In this document: in pieces, positions 51,900-62,266 of the stretch
How positions within the stretch are numbered: position 1 is the first letter of the stretch
How the letters are laid out: each line of letters opens with the position of its first letter
Origin: Spirodela intermedia
Lineage: Eukaryota; Streptophyta; Magnoliopsida; Alismatales; Araceae
Assembly: GCA_902729315.2 (NCBI GenBank)
Contig: LR746268.1
Coordinates: 5,749,501 to 5,813,500 of the forward strand
Length of the DNA stretch: 64,000 nucleotides
Direction of reading: 5' to 3'
Notes under the pieces: model-generated
Database searches by the model: none
Told to the model about the DNA's origin: nothing
Seen by the model: the letters and a program-made list of their open reading frames with translations, nothing else
Position numbers and translations under genes: made by a program

Positions 51900-54169
51900 T
51901 CAGGGCGTCAATGTTGGCAAGGAACTGATTGCGTCGATGTGCTGGAGACGCAGCGCCGCCAACAGCCCCTGCCACGTCTCCCTGGGGCCGTCGGAGACCT
52001 GGAAGTCGAGCAGCTTCCTCTGCTTCCGGTAGTAGTCCTCCAGTAATTTGCTCTATCCAGTGGGAGGAGGGATCCAGTTAATTAGGAACACATTAAATCA
52101 AATTACTGTCTGCTTTAAACAGGTCTCTGCATGTGGAAGGCTGAATCAGAGCATTAATTTTGCATGCTAACTCTTTCAAAAGAAAATTTTCTGCTCTGCA
52201 GTGATGTTGAGTCAGATCAATTTTCTGCCCGGAAGATATTGGCTGAATTAGTTTGTCAGATTAAAAAAAAAAAAGTGCTTTGACAATCTTCTCTCTCAAG
52301 AACAGTCAACGACTATCAACATCAACGAAGTCATGGACACGAGCAAGACATCACATGACAGCCATAATTGAGACATATGTAGCCATGCTATGCCTAAAAT
52401 AACCATTCTGATACACGAGATTACCTGTTTTCTCCCAGAGTGAATTATCTATATATATCTTTTAATGCATGAAAGTTTGACCTCAGAGAAGAAATGGATA
52501 TACCTGCTCGACATAAAGCTGTAACTTTTGTCGACGAACTTCCCCATCATCAATTGCAGAGGGTGCTTCCAGTTTAGAGTGCTGCATTCTCACTGACACG
52601 CATGATTTGCTGGTGGACAATTTACAAATTCCATTGTTATCAGATGCGGCACAGGGAGGACAGATGTTGCCACCTAAGTGCTTTTTCGCCAAGCAGTCCT
52701 CCATGCATTTGAGGTTTACAACTAGGTCGATATCAGCGACTTGATCAAGGATTTCCTGATGAAAGAGGACAACGAATTATTTTCTTGACGTCGCCTTCAG
52801 ATTCAGCCGTTTACATTCTATTTTTAAGTATACTTCTGGGTACGTAGAAATCTACGTAAAACAAGACTTCATACTAGCAAGATCAGGCCTTTCAACAACA
52901 AGTGCAGTTTTGAAATACCGGTCATTAGTGTAGGTAACGTAATCAGTCGTGGTTCATCCAATGCAGGTACTTAGAAAAACACATCAAGCATGATTAATGA
53001 GTAATCATCTTCATTCTTTGATGAAATTGCTAACCACAAAGCATTATTATTCACTATTTTAGACTGTTTATCAATGCATTCATTACGAAAGATTTTGAGG
53101 AAAAACAACTAAGCAGCCACTCGGGGCCACAAAGTGGCGGCATTTTCGCCCACCTGATAGAAAACTTCATTTATCTAGCATCAATAAAAGCCTTTCATGA
53201 ATCATGATCCCCAACAAAAGATATTCTATAGAGCAGAAGAAAGAGACGATGGGAGTTAGGGGATGCTGTGACTCACAGCTTGCACCATAGTCCGTGGGAT
53301 CCCATCCAGAATGAACCCCCTTTCGCCTTTGGCGTACCCTTCTTCGAGCCTCTGTGATAAAAGAGCAAATATGATATCCTCCGGTACGAGATTCCCTTCG
53401 TTCACAGCATTTGCAATCTAAAAGGCAAGAACGACGACAATCAGTGGACTGCTTCCTTTCCCTCACCGAGACCATTCGAAGAGTTCCAAATCGGAAAATA
53501 CGAAAACGTCACCCGGCTTAGTTCGGGCGAAAGCAGCAACAAGCAGCCCAAACAAATCCCTCTCGTGAATGAAGAAAGAACAATGAATGGGCAGCAATAA
53601 ATGACAAGGCCAGACAACACATCTCTCATAGGCGCGCAGTTGAAGAACCCGTGGGTTTCACATGCCGGTATTCTGAAATGACATGATGGCCCCTCGTGTC
53701 GGATAAATTCCATGCTCAGCCCTCCAGAAGAAAAGAAAGGGATCGCAGGGATTACACAACACCACAGAAGCGGAGAAGAAAATAAAGAACGGAGAAAATT
53801 TCCAAGCAGCGGGGGTGACGAGGGGGAGATGACCTGCTTGTAGAGAGACGAGAGGGGATGGAGCTCCTGGCGAACGAGGCCGCCCATGGAGATGTAGGGG
53901 ACGCCGAGGAGCTGCGCGATCCGATTGGCGTAGACGTGCCTCCTGGCGCTGGGGCTCCCCATGAACACCCACTGCACGCCCCTCCCCCCCGCCTCCCCGC
54001 ACGCGTCCGCCATTCCGGCGATGCCGCGGCGGCGATCAAACTCGAACTCGTCGTCGCTCTCGTACTCCATCTGGATCGCCGCCGCTGCGCCGAAGGATCG
54101 GGTCCGGGAGGCGCCGAGGAAGCGGGCGAGGGACTGGGCGGCGGCCCCTGCGCGGCAGATTCTGGACAT
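51900..54169 (-). CDS. Adenylate kinase-like protein, probably organellar, with degenerate P-loop
   Basis: Exons 53834-54169, 53277-53417, 52504-52755 and 51900-52052, all phase 0, give 293 residues. Residues 1-32 are Arg/Ala/Ser-rich without acids, fitting a mitochondrial or plastid targeting peptide. The nucleotide-kinase fold follows: VQWVFMGSPSARRH (64-78) at the P-loop, YISMGGLVRQEL, LVPEDIIFALLSQRLEEG, then the adenylate kinase signature GFILDGIPRT. The lid region has GGNICPPC plus further cysteines (Cys191, 194, 203, 211), possibly a metal-binding lid. It ends DYYRKQRKLLDF and WQGLLAAL. Canonical adenylate kinases (ATP + AMP to 2 ADP) have GxPGxGKGT; here the Lys position is Arg77 and two glycines are lost. 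The Arabidopsis relative At3g01820 also has a degenerate loop, to my recollection. Catalytic activity is therefore uncertain. Confidence 0.88.
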
Positions 54170-56011
54170 TTTGAGGTCGGAAGAGGAGCGCAGAAGGCCC
54201 TGGCAGCCGCTGGCGCACAGGAAGAGAATCGCAGGGTTTGGACTTCAGAGAGGTTTTGAAGGAATAGACGAGGGCCATTATCTATTTACCCCTTAAAGTT
54301 CCCATATTTCTTCATGTGCCACGCTACCAGAGTCTTCCAGAGTGGCGGAGAATGCTCGCCACACGTACAGACACGTGTTCATCAACCATTCGCTGGAGCC
54401 TGATCTAAGAGAGAGGCCACGTTTTCAGCCTGTGGACAGACGACTCTGCCTACGCTGAAGTCACGTGATTGGAAGAAGCCGGCCACCCTCGTCCGCGCAT
54501 CTCAGAGGACATGACTGTTGCGTAGCGCATCGCACGGACGGAGTGCTCTAGTCTTCCGGGCCCACCAGGAGCCATCCACGTCAACGGGCTCGTGGAGGCG
54601 CGAATTTTGGGAGCAAATAATACGTTTGGAAAATTAGATGCGCCGGGCCCACACGGAGCCAGACTAAATTGCGTTGGATGGGCAGATGGAAGTAGAAGGG
54701 GAGAAGCTCTAGGATGAGATATAAAGTGTAAAAATATAATAATAATTTTTAAAATAAACAATTTACCAGTATAATATCCAAAAGTATGCATTATTTATTG
54801 TCATGTATTCTGACATCTTCACTAAGTTTCATAAATATTTAATTTAAAATACCTTGTACTTGCAATTTTGCTACTTATCTATTTTCTCTCTTTCTCTTTC
54901 CAAGTTCTCTCTCCCTCTCTAGCCATTTTAATGATTTTAGATTATATTCTTTGAATAAAAATGCATTATTATGGATTAAATCCCCTAATATGGCAAATTT
55001 AGATGATGATCGTCCCACGTGGGCATGAATGGGACATTAATTAAGGATTGGGTTTTCTTTTATGCTCTTCTGGAAATATTAAGCAACAAAAAATAGACGT
55101 TTATTTCAAAGGTTCTATGGGGACTAAAAACTAATGATATATGCTTCCCCAAATGAAAAATATTTTTCATTCACTAAAATGATAGATAAATATATTTATC
55201 AATTACTACAATGATAGATACTATTCTAAATATAGATGACTGCATTATGACAAGAATTTAAATAAGTGCAATATATATTTAACATCCAATAAGATTTATA
55301 TTTTATTTAATATTTTTATAATGGACATGCAACAAATATTCAATAAGAACCTTGGTAGAAACAAATTTAATAGTTTACAAAAAAATATCTTAGCGTAGCA
55401 AATACGTTTTTGGGTTTTTTGGTTCTAGCTTCCGATATATTAAGTGAATTATCATAAAAACCCCTTATTTATATGCCTATAACTATAACTCAAAAAGATT
55501 TAGTTTTTAGTTCATATAGTTATTGTGCACTATACTCCTCAAGAATCCATATATCAAATTATAATACCTACAGGGACTAGAACGAACTTGGTGTGCAGTT
55601 TTTTTTTTAGCTGTATGGATCTTGGCACTAAAAGGAAGAATTCGTCAATAATTGATCTAGTAAATAATTTATGAGAGTCTATATCAAAAAATAATATACA
55701 AAAAAATTTAAAATTTTACAGGTACTATTTTAAAATCCCAACTTATATTTTGAACGGTAACCAAAAAAACTTAGTCATATGTAAGATCATGATATTTGTT
55801 GTGAACCAAGTAAGTTAAATTTGGGAATTTTAAAAATGTGATATATTTATTATTTATAAACCAGACGAACAATAATCTGAGAGGCTGAAGTAGGCGAAGA
55901 GGACCGATTTTTATATACAGGGGCGAATTATCTTCAGATTAATGAGATTTTCTGAAAATCAATAAGAGTGAAAAATACCAAATTTGGTAAAAAAAAATGT
56001 CTACAGCCCAA
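54170..56011. other. AT-rich intergenic region with adenylate kinase promoter
   Basis: The first 300 bases are the adenylate kinase promoter and leader. From about 54700 to 56000 the sequence is strongly AT-rich with no gene, no clear repeat pair and no transposon signature visible by eye. Confidence 0.6.
54372..54467. promoter_or_regulatory. Two G-box motifs upstream of the adenylate kinase gene
   Basis: CACGTG at 54372-54377 (in ACACGTGT) and 54462-54467 (in TCACGTGA), 200-300 bp upstream of the start at 54169. Known as bZIP/bHLH binding sites; regulation is inferred. Confidence 0.45.
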
Positions 56012-56860
56012 TTATATACATCGACAAGGAAACAATCTTCTTCTCATCCCACGGCGAGCAGCAGAGCTCGGCCATGAAGACCTCAACGACCACCCTACTT
56101 CGAACAGCTCCAGAATCAGATCCTCCATCGGCAACTCGATGCCCACCTCCACCATTCGAAGGCCTTCTTCCTTCTCGAGGGCTTCTTCCTTCACGGACCA
56201 TGCTCTCTGAAGCTTCTGCAGGATCACCTTACAGGCTTCCTCCACCTCCCTGATATCCTCGTGACAGCTCCGAGCGCTCCCCGATTCATAATCGGATTCC
56301 TGCAACTCCTCCTCGTTGGAAGAGTCGAGCTTCTCCTCCCCCATGGGATCCTCCGGCAGGTACTCGCCGGCGATCTCCCTGTCGTCCCCGCCGGCGGCGG
56401 AGGGCGTCGTCGTGCCGGCGACGCACTTGGTGGAGACCCAGCCGAGGAACGGCAAATGGCCTACAATGGCGGGGAGTCGCCCCAGCAGGTACTCGTCGAC
56501 CTTCTCCGGGAGAGCCTCCGGGAGGAGGGTTATCTTTTTGTCGAGGGCGTGGAAGAGGCGAGCTGCAGGAGGGAAGGCGGAGGCGACGGCGTCCTCAACA
56601 GCGAGGATGCGGCCGTCGGTGGAAGAGAGGAGGTAGAGCCACTGCGCCTCAAGGAGGGAAAGGAGGGGGCCGGCCATTGATGCCACCTTCTTGGCGACGG
56701 TGCCCACGGGACCTTCGAGGTCTTGCACCGCCCGGCACGCCTTGCGGGCCAAGACCAGGAACGAGAGGCCCAGACTATGCAGCAGGCGCGGCCTTGCCGT
56801 GCCCTCTTCAGCTCCCTTCTTCGATCTCTTATTTAGAGAAGAGAGATGAAGTTAGCGAGC

Positions 56861-56914
<54 letters not shown>

Positions 56915-57163
56915 TCTTGGTCAGTATAATACCTTAGAGGATTGGGAGCTCTCGGCGGGTTCATCTGTGGACCTGTTGATCTCTACGTCTTCCATTGCGC
57001 AGGCCGAATCTGGCCTCCCCCTCTGCTGAATTTCTTCGAGAACAGAACAGGTGGAGACAAAAAACCAGTTAGAAAACAAGAAGAAAAAAACCAAGGTTGC
57101 GGCCCCCTGCGATCTGCTACTCGCCGGAAAGAAGACGGCCCCGACGGGATAAACGGCGGCCAT
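56012..57163 (-). CDS. Plant protein of unknown function
   Basis: Two main exons are supported: 56933-57163 and 56012-56827, joined in phase 0 as SSQSSK then RSKKGAEEG. That gives 348 residues from the ATG at 57163. A second ATG at 56995 (MEDVEINRS) would give 292. The conserved-looking part is LARKACRAVQDLEGPVG, a helical region with AVEDAVASAFPPAARLF and LPEKVDEYLLGRLP, then an acidic tail (SNEEELQESDYESG) and a charged helix. I do not recognise the family. Inside exon 1 there is a possible 69-bp intron (57023-57091) that is a multiple of three and encodes a hydrophobic stretch, so two isoforms are possible. The last 25 residues after ILELFE look non-conserved and may be mis-modelled. The intron between the exons carries a GA tract. 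Confidence 0.65.
56861..56914. repeat. GA microsatellite inside an intron
   Basis: About 54 bases of GA dinucleotides with one GAAA interruption, inside the 105-bp intron of the unknown-function gene (CT on the gene strand). It provides an unusually long pyrimidine tract upstream of the acceptor at 56828. Confidence 0.9.
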
Positions 57164-57801
57164 GCCTGCTGCTAGAACGACCAATCGGCGGCGGGGTGGC
57201 CGCGCTTGATTTTCGGAGTAATGGTTTCTTTCCCTGGTAGGGAAGAGAGTGGAGGGGATCGAAGGGAGAGAAACCATTAAAAGAGTTTTTTTTAAATACA
57301 ATATAGTTAAATATATTTATAAAAACTTCCTCTTTATAATACTGTACCAACTACGTGGCCTCCCCAGTTTATGTGCCACGCTGGCATTCACCGGTGATCT
57401 GTCAACAAACTATATCCAAATTGAAATATAAAAGGGTACATTTCCTTAGTTAGCTGCCATGAGCCTACCCCGCCATGCGTTGTTTCAAACATTACCTCTA
57501 TTTCGAAGAAGAAACCTTCTAAAATCCTTAGTGGGGGAGTGTACATGAGCATGTCCTTTTTCCTCAATTAATGGGGTTATTATTGTCCTTCAACACTTGA
57601 CATAATTACTAATTTTAGCTAACGTTAGGAAAAAGAAGGATAATTTATAATTGAGAATATTCTGCTCTCTTGAGTTACTCTACTCGCTAGATTCATTAGC
57701 CTACACTTGCCCTTAGTAATCGATGAGATTCATTGCTCTTAATAGTCCGACACCAGCGATCTAATGCTAGCACAATATTTTTCAACCACTATTATTCAAA
57801 T

Positions 57802-57868
57802 GAAAGTGGAATTTCATTGAAATTCACATTTAATGTTACAACCATCGAAAGTGGAATTTCATTGAAAT
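57802..57868. repeat. Duplicated 22-mer with an imperfect palindrome
   Basis: GAAAGTGGAATTTCATTGAAAT occurs at 57802-57823 and again, identical, at 57847-57868, 45 bases apart. The first copy extends into GTGGAATTTCATTGAAATTCAC, nearly self-complementary. Confidence 0.85.
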
Positions 57869-57960
57869 GAGCTCCTTATCTTGAGTTGGAAGTTCTTCTA
57901 GTGGTGCAGTACGAGTGTCGCCTATGTGCAGATAATCAATTAACAGTGATGATGATGGTG

Positions 57961-57992
57961 ATACTACTACTACTACTACTAGTAATAATAAT
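57961..57992. repeat. CTA/TAA trinucleotide repeat
   Basis: Six or seven CTA units followed by TAATAATAATAG, about 30 bases beyond the stop codon of the small minus-strand gene. Confidence 0.9.
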
Positions 57993-58023
57993 AGTTTACC
58001 AGCTGACCTTATATTTCGAATAA

Positions 58024-58918
58024 TTAGGGTTCTTCTGTCGTGTTCTTCAACCATTTTGACAACGACACCATTTGGCTTTCATTTAAAGCTGGATTCCGCA
58101 TGATTATGCCACCGTGATTCATTTTTTATTCTTTGTTCTATGATCAATGAAGACGCTAGAACCTTGGTTTCGTATGGTACGAGGATGAACCAAGATCAAG
58201 AGAGAGACCTTGGCGCAAGAAGTTATATACCGTCTGTATCTCTTTCGATCGAGGTCATAGTCGTTGATTGTGTCCGACCCATCATGGATAAACATGTTTT
58301 AGTTCTTGGAGATCCCGCAAGATCTTCCATTTCCCATTGGTTTGACAGATCATGCGAAGATTCAGCTGCCGCAGAGGTGGTCCAAAGGCGGATGCTGCTA
58401 TTCCCATTCACGCATTTCCCAAATCTCTCAAAATGTTAGAGTTATTTCTCAAACAGGGGCCACTGCAGATTAGCTGCTGGCCTGTCTGCACGGATTCCTC
58501 ACGTTGGGGAGACGAAGAGCTCAAACCAGTTGGTGCTCTTCGCCGGCGCCTTCCGATCTGCCGCCGTTCTCCACCAGCAGATCTTCGACCGGGAGGTTCT
58601 GCGCCTTTGCGTATGCTTCCAAGCTGACCAAACATGATAAATTAAAGAAGCTCTCACTTATGCGGGCTAAGTGGGGCACGTCGAACGAGCCACATGAGAA
58701 GTTGATAAGATCATCTCCAGGGATCGAGAGAGAGAAAGAGAGAGAGGAAGGCGTAGACAGCTGGGGAATCTGGGCGGCCCACATGGGGTCAGATGTCGTC
58801 GTCCAGGACCAGTTCCCACATGCAGAGCGGAGTACCTGCGTACAGACGCCGCCAAGCTGCCGGGAGAAGGAGAAGAGGCCCCAACGGGGGCGAGAGGGAG
58901 TGAGACTGGTGAAGACAT
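58024..58918 (-). CDS. Predicted small four-exon gene, family not recognised
   Basis: I reconstructed exons 58836-58918, 58527-58623, 58231-58426 and 58024-58088. All three introns have GT-AG ends and phases match (2, 0, 1), giving one open frame of 146 residues from MSSPVSLPLAPVG to SKWLKNTTEEP and a TAA. Intron 2 has a clear CTAAC branch-site sequence before TTTTGAG. The product has an Ala/Ser/Pro-rich N-terminus, then LEAYAKAQNLPVEDLL, RFGKCVNGNSSIRLW and a Ser/Thr-rich acidic segment WEMEDLAGSPRTKT. No signal peptide or membrane segment is visible. I do not recognise the family and assign no function. It diverges from the ZAR1-like kinase, start codons 461 bp apart. Exon 1 and its start are the least certain part. 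Confidence 0.6.
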
Positions 58919-59379
58919 CCTAAGATAGCGGGTGGGGGGACCGCCGGTTAGAAACAAGCGACCGGCGGGGGAAAGATCCTCCGCCACCAACCCCGCTGCC
59001 GCCGTCTATTTCCGGCCCCTTGCTTCCTCCCCAGTCAGTCAGTCCCTTCTTCTCCACGTCTTCTTCTACGTGGGTTTCCGCAGAGGACCCCACCCCCTCC
59101 GCTCTGCCCATCGCCCTGCCATTAACTCCCCTCCGCGAGCTCCGTTCCGGCGCCCCCGCCACCACGGCAACCAGGGCTTCCCCTCGTCTCCCCTCCCCTC
59201 CGTCCCCACGGAGCTCTGTCGACAGAGGCTGCGAGGATTATGGCCCCGTTGGTGTCGGGTTATTTATTTTCGACATCTCTCACACAGTGATAACTAGTAG
59301 ACCTTCGTCTTCTTCCTCCTCCGGCGACCCTCGGGATTCCCCCCGCCCCCCCTACCAGAACATTTCAGCTCCACAGCAA
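58919..59379. other. Putative shared promoter of divergent genes
   Basis: This 461-bp stretch lies between the start of the small minus-strand gene and that of the ZAR1-like kinase. It is GC- and CT-rich. The kinase reading frame stays open upstream through it but lacks an ATG before 59380, so it is treated as leader. Confidence 0.5.
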
Positions 59380-61641
59380 ATGAGTCTCCGCCCTTGCTTC
59401 TTCCTCCTCCTCTTCTTCTCTTCCTCCGTCGCGGTGCAAGTACGCCTTTCCGCCGCGCTCTCGCCGGACGGGCTCGCGCTTCTGGCCTTCAAGTTCGCCG
59501 TTGCGGCGGACCCGGGGGCGGCTCTCGCTGCGTGGGACGAGGGCGACGCCGATCCCTGCCTCTGGCCGGGCGTCTCCTGCGCCGCTGTCCCCAGTTTCTC
59601 CTACCCCCGCGTGGTCGCTGTGTCTGTTCCCGGGAAGGGCCTCACCGGCTACATTCCCTCCGAGCTGGGCTCCCTCTCCTTCCTCCGCCGCCTCAATCTC
59701 CATAGCAACTCCCTCTCCGGCTTCATCCCTCCCCAGCTCTCCGAAGCTACCTCCCTCCGAGCCCTGTATCTCTACTCCAACAACCTCTCCGGGCCGGTTC
59801 CTCCTTCCCTCTGCGACCTCCCTCGCCTCCAGAACCTCGATCTCTCGGGGAACGCTCTCTCCGGCGCGATTCCTGCCCGCCTGGGGAATTGCCGGCAGCT
59901 GAAGAAGCTCATCCTCTCCGATAATCGGCTTTCCGGGGAGGTCCCTGCAAAGATATGGCCTCAGCTCAGCGGCCTCATGCAGCTCGACCTGTCAAGAAAC
60001 AACTTCAGCGGGCCAATTCCTCCAGATCTCGGCAGTCTCAGATCGCTATCGGGTGTTCTGAATCTTTCCCACAATGCATTCTCCGGCGAGATCCCCAGCA
60101 GCCTGGGGAATCTGCCGCCGGCGGCAACTCTCGACCTCCGGGGGAATGACCTATCTGGGAAGATCCCTCGGGTGGGCGTTTTGTCGAACCAGGAGTCCAC
60201 CGTCTTCCTCGACAATCCCAAGCTCTGCGGCTTGCCCCTCCTAAGCCCCTGCAAGGACCCCTCCGCCGCTCCCCCTACCTGGCACAGGTCCTCCCCTCTC
60301 TCCTACAGTGACCAGGGAGAAGATCAAGCCCGGAGGAAAAGGCTGAAGCCGGGGAAGATCATCATCATCGCCGTCGCAGACGCCGTGGGCGTAGCAGTGA
60401 TCGGCGCTGTGCTGGTGTACGCCTACTGGAAGCTGAGGCTCACAAGCCGCGGCGGGTGCAGCTGCAGCAGGAAGACCAAACTGGGGAGGGAGGAAGCAGG
60501 AGGGAACGAGCCCTGCTGCCTGAGGTGTTTCTGCTTCAGCCCACCGGCGGCGGCGCCGTCGGAGGAGGGACCGAACTCCGACGGAGCAGCTGCGGAGGAA
60601 GAAGAAGGGCACCTGGTGGCTGTCGACAAGGGGTTCTCCTTCGAGCTGGATGAGCTGCTAAGGGCGTCGGCGTACGTGCTGGGCAAGAGCAGCCTGGGGA
60701 TCGTCTACAAGGTGGTGCTCCGGAGCGGGGTGCCGGTGACGGTGCGGCGACTGGGGGAAGGCGGCGCTCAGCGGCGGAAGGAGTTCGCCGCGGAGGCGCA
60801 GGCCATCGCCCGCGTGCGCCACCCCAACGTCGTCCGCCTCAGGGCCTACTACTGGTCCTCAGACGAGAAGCTACTGGTTAGCGAGTTCATCTCCAACGGC
60901 AGCCTCGCCGCCGCCCTCCGCGGTGGGAAGACGACCCAGTTCTCCTCCTCCTCCTTCCTCTCCATCTTATCTCAAGCTAAGTAGCGCCGGTTACGAAATC
61001 TCAGTGATTTTACTGCAGGTCGGTCGGGTCAGCCTGCGATGCCATGGGCGACCAGGATGAGGATAGCTAGAGGGACGGCGCAGGGGCTGGCCCACATCCA
61101 CGAGTGCAGCTCCCGGAAGTTCGTCCATGGCGAGATCAGGCCCTCCAACGTCCTGCTCGACGGCGAGTTCAACCCCCACATCTCCGACTTCGGCCTCCGC
61201 CGCCTCGTCCACGTCGCCGGCGTCTTCGACGGCGGCGGCGCCGTTCTCGGCCGGGGAAACGGCTACCTTCCACCGGAGGCGCAGCAGGCCCCCGTTGGCA
61301 AGCCTACACAGAAGTGGGACGTCTACTCCTTCGGGCTAGTGCTGCTGGAGCTGCTGACGGGGAGGACCCCCGAGCTCTCGTCCCCTTGCCGAGCGACGAC
61401 GCTGTCCTCGCGACCACCGTCGATGGACCCGGCGGAGCTGGCGAGGTGGGTGAGGAAGAGCTTCGAGGAGGAGAGGCCGCTGGCGGAGCTAATGGACCCG
61501 GCGCTGCACCGGGAGCAAGAGGCCAAGAAGGAGATCCTCTCCGTCTTTCAGCTGGCGATGGCCTGCACAGAGCTCAACCCAGAGTCGCGGCCGAGGATGA
61601 AGACCGTCTCCGACTTTCTCGAGAACGTTGGCCGCCGGTGA
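59380..61641 (+). CDS. ZAR1-like LRR receptor-like kinase (LRR-III type)
   Basis: Two exons, 59380-60922 and 61019-61641, give 721 residues. A signal peptide (1-26) is followed by the LRRNT cap (LSPDGLALLAFK, DPCLWPGVSC) and about seven LRRs (75-265). A transmembrane helix lies at 327-349, then a Cys-rich juxtamembrane stretch (SCSRK, CCLRCFCF) and the kinase domain with FELDELLRASAYVLGKSSLGIVYKVVL. This architecture and LRAYYWSSDEKLLV match Arabidopsis ZAR1 (At2g01210), a plasma-membrane kinase acting in zygote asymmetric division. VAIK Lys is replaced by Arg456 (VTVRR), as in relatives. HRD is H551-G552-E553, where relatives keep Asp; DFG (571-573) is intact. Kinase output is therefore doubtful. 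Exons are very GC-rich, the intron only 96 bp. Confidence 0.92.
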
Positions 61642-62266
61642 CCTTGCCGGCCGCCGCCGGCGAGAGAGCCAACATAGTTTCCCCCCGAAAGGAAAAAGCC
61701 ATCCATGTATGCTCGAAGAGTCCAATTTACCGCATGTATCCAGTGGTCCTCGTCTAGGAACATTAAAGGCGGTGAAAAAAAATTGCACCGTTGCGGAGAC
61801 GCCGGCGCCGGAGACGATGACGGAGGAGAGAGCAGCTCATTAAATCGCCGCCGCGGTAGCCGCCGGCGAGTCATTGCTGCAACGGTCCACTGGGTAAACA
61901 AGCCCACGTGGCTTCAATTATAGGACACGTGGTAACAGATGGCAGTCGGGAATCCTCAGTCTGCCATTGACACGGATCTCAATGGGTCGTAGAAAGCCAG
62001 GAGTTGACTCCGTGGGAGAGCTCCCGAGGTAGGGGGGAATGTAAGTAAAGCAAAGGTTAAGATATTCGCTGCCAGGCCATTTATGGAATGGAATCAATGA
62101 TCATAGGGAACCACTTTATCATTCACTAATCTCGTAAAATATTCAGACAAACTGGACAGATGATTCGGATAGAACTGAAGAAAAACCACGAGCCCCCTTC
62201 AAGCGAACATCAAAATTAATTGATAAATGAAAAATGTCATCTTGAGACGTTGACCTCGGCGGGAGC
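61642..62266. other. Convergent 3' region between ZAR1-like kinase and IleRS
   Basis: The gap of 625 bp holds both 3' ends. Two CACGTG motifs lie at 61906-61911 and 61926-61931, far from any start codon in this window. No gene is seen. Confidence 0.6.

Larger units (their letters stand above)
57164..58023. other. Spacer between two minus-strand genes
   Basis: Holds the promoter of the unknown-function gene and the 3' end of the next one. It contains the duplicated 22-mer at 57802-57868 and a CTA/TAA trinucleotide tract at 57961-57992. No gene is seen. Confidence 0.6.

Noticed and set aside
59020-59379. In-frame extension upstream of the ZAR1-like start
   Set aside because: The frame is open but has no ATG, and a good signal peptide begins exactly at 59380.
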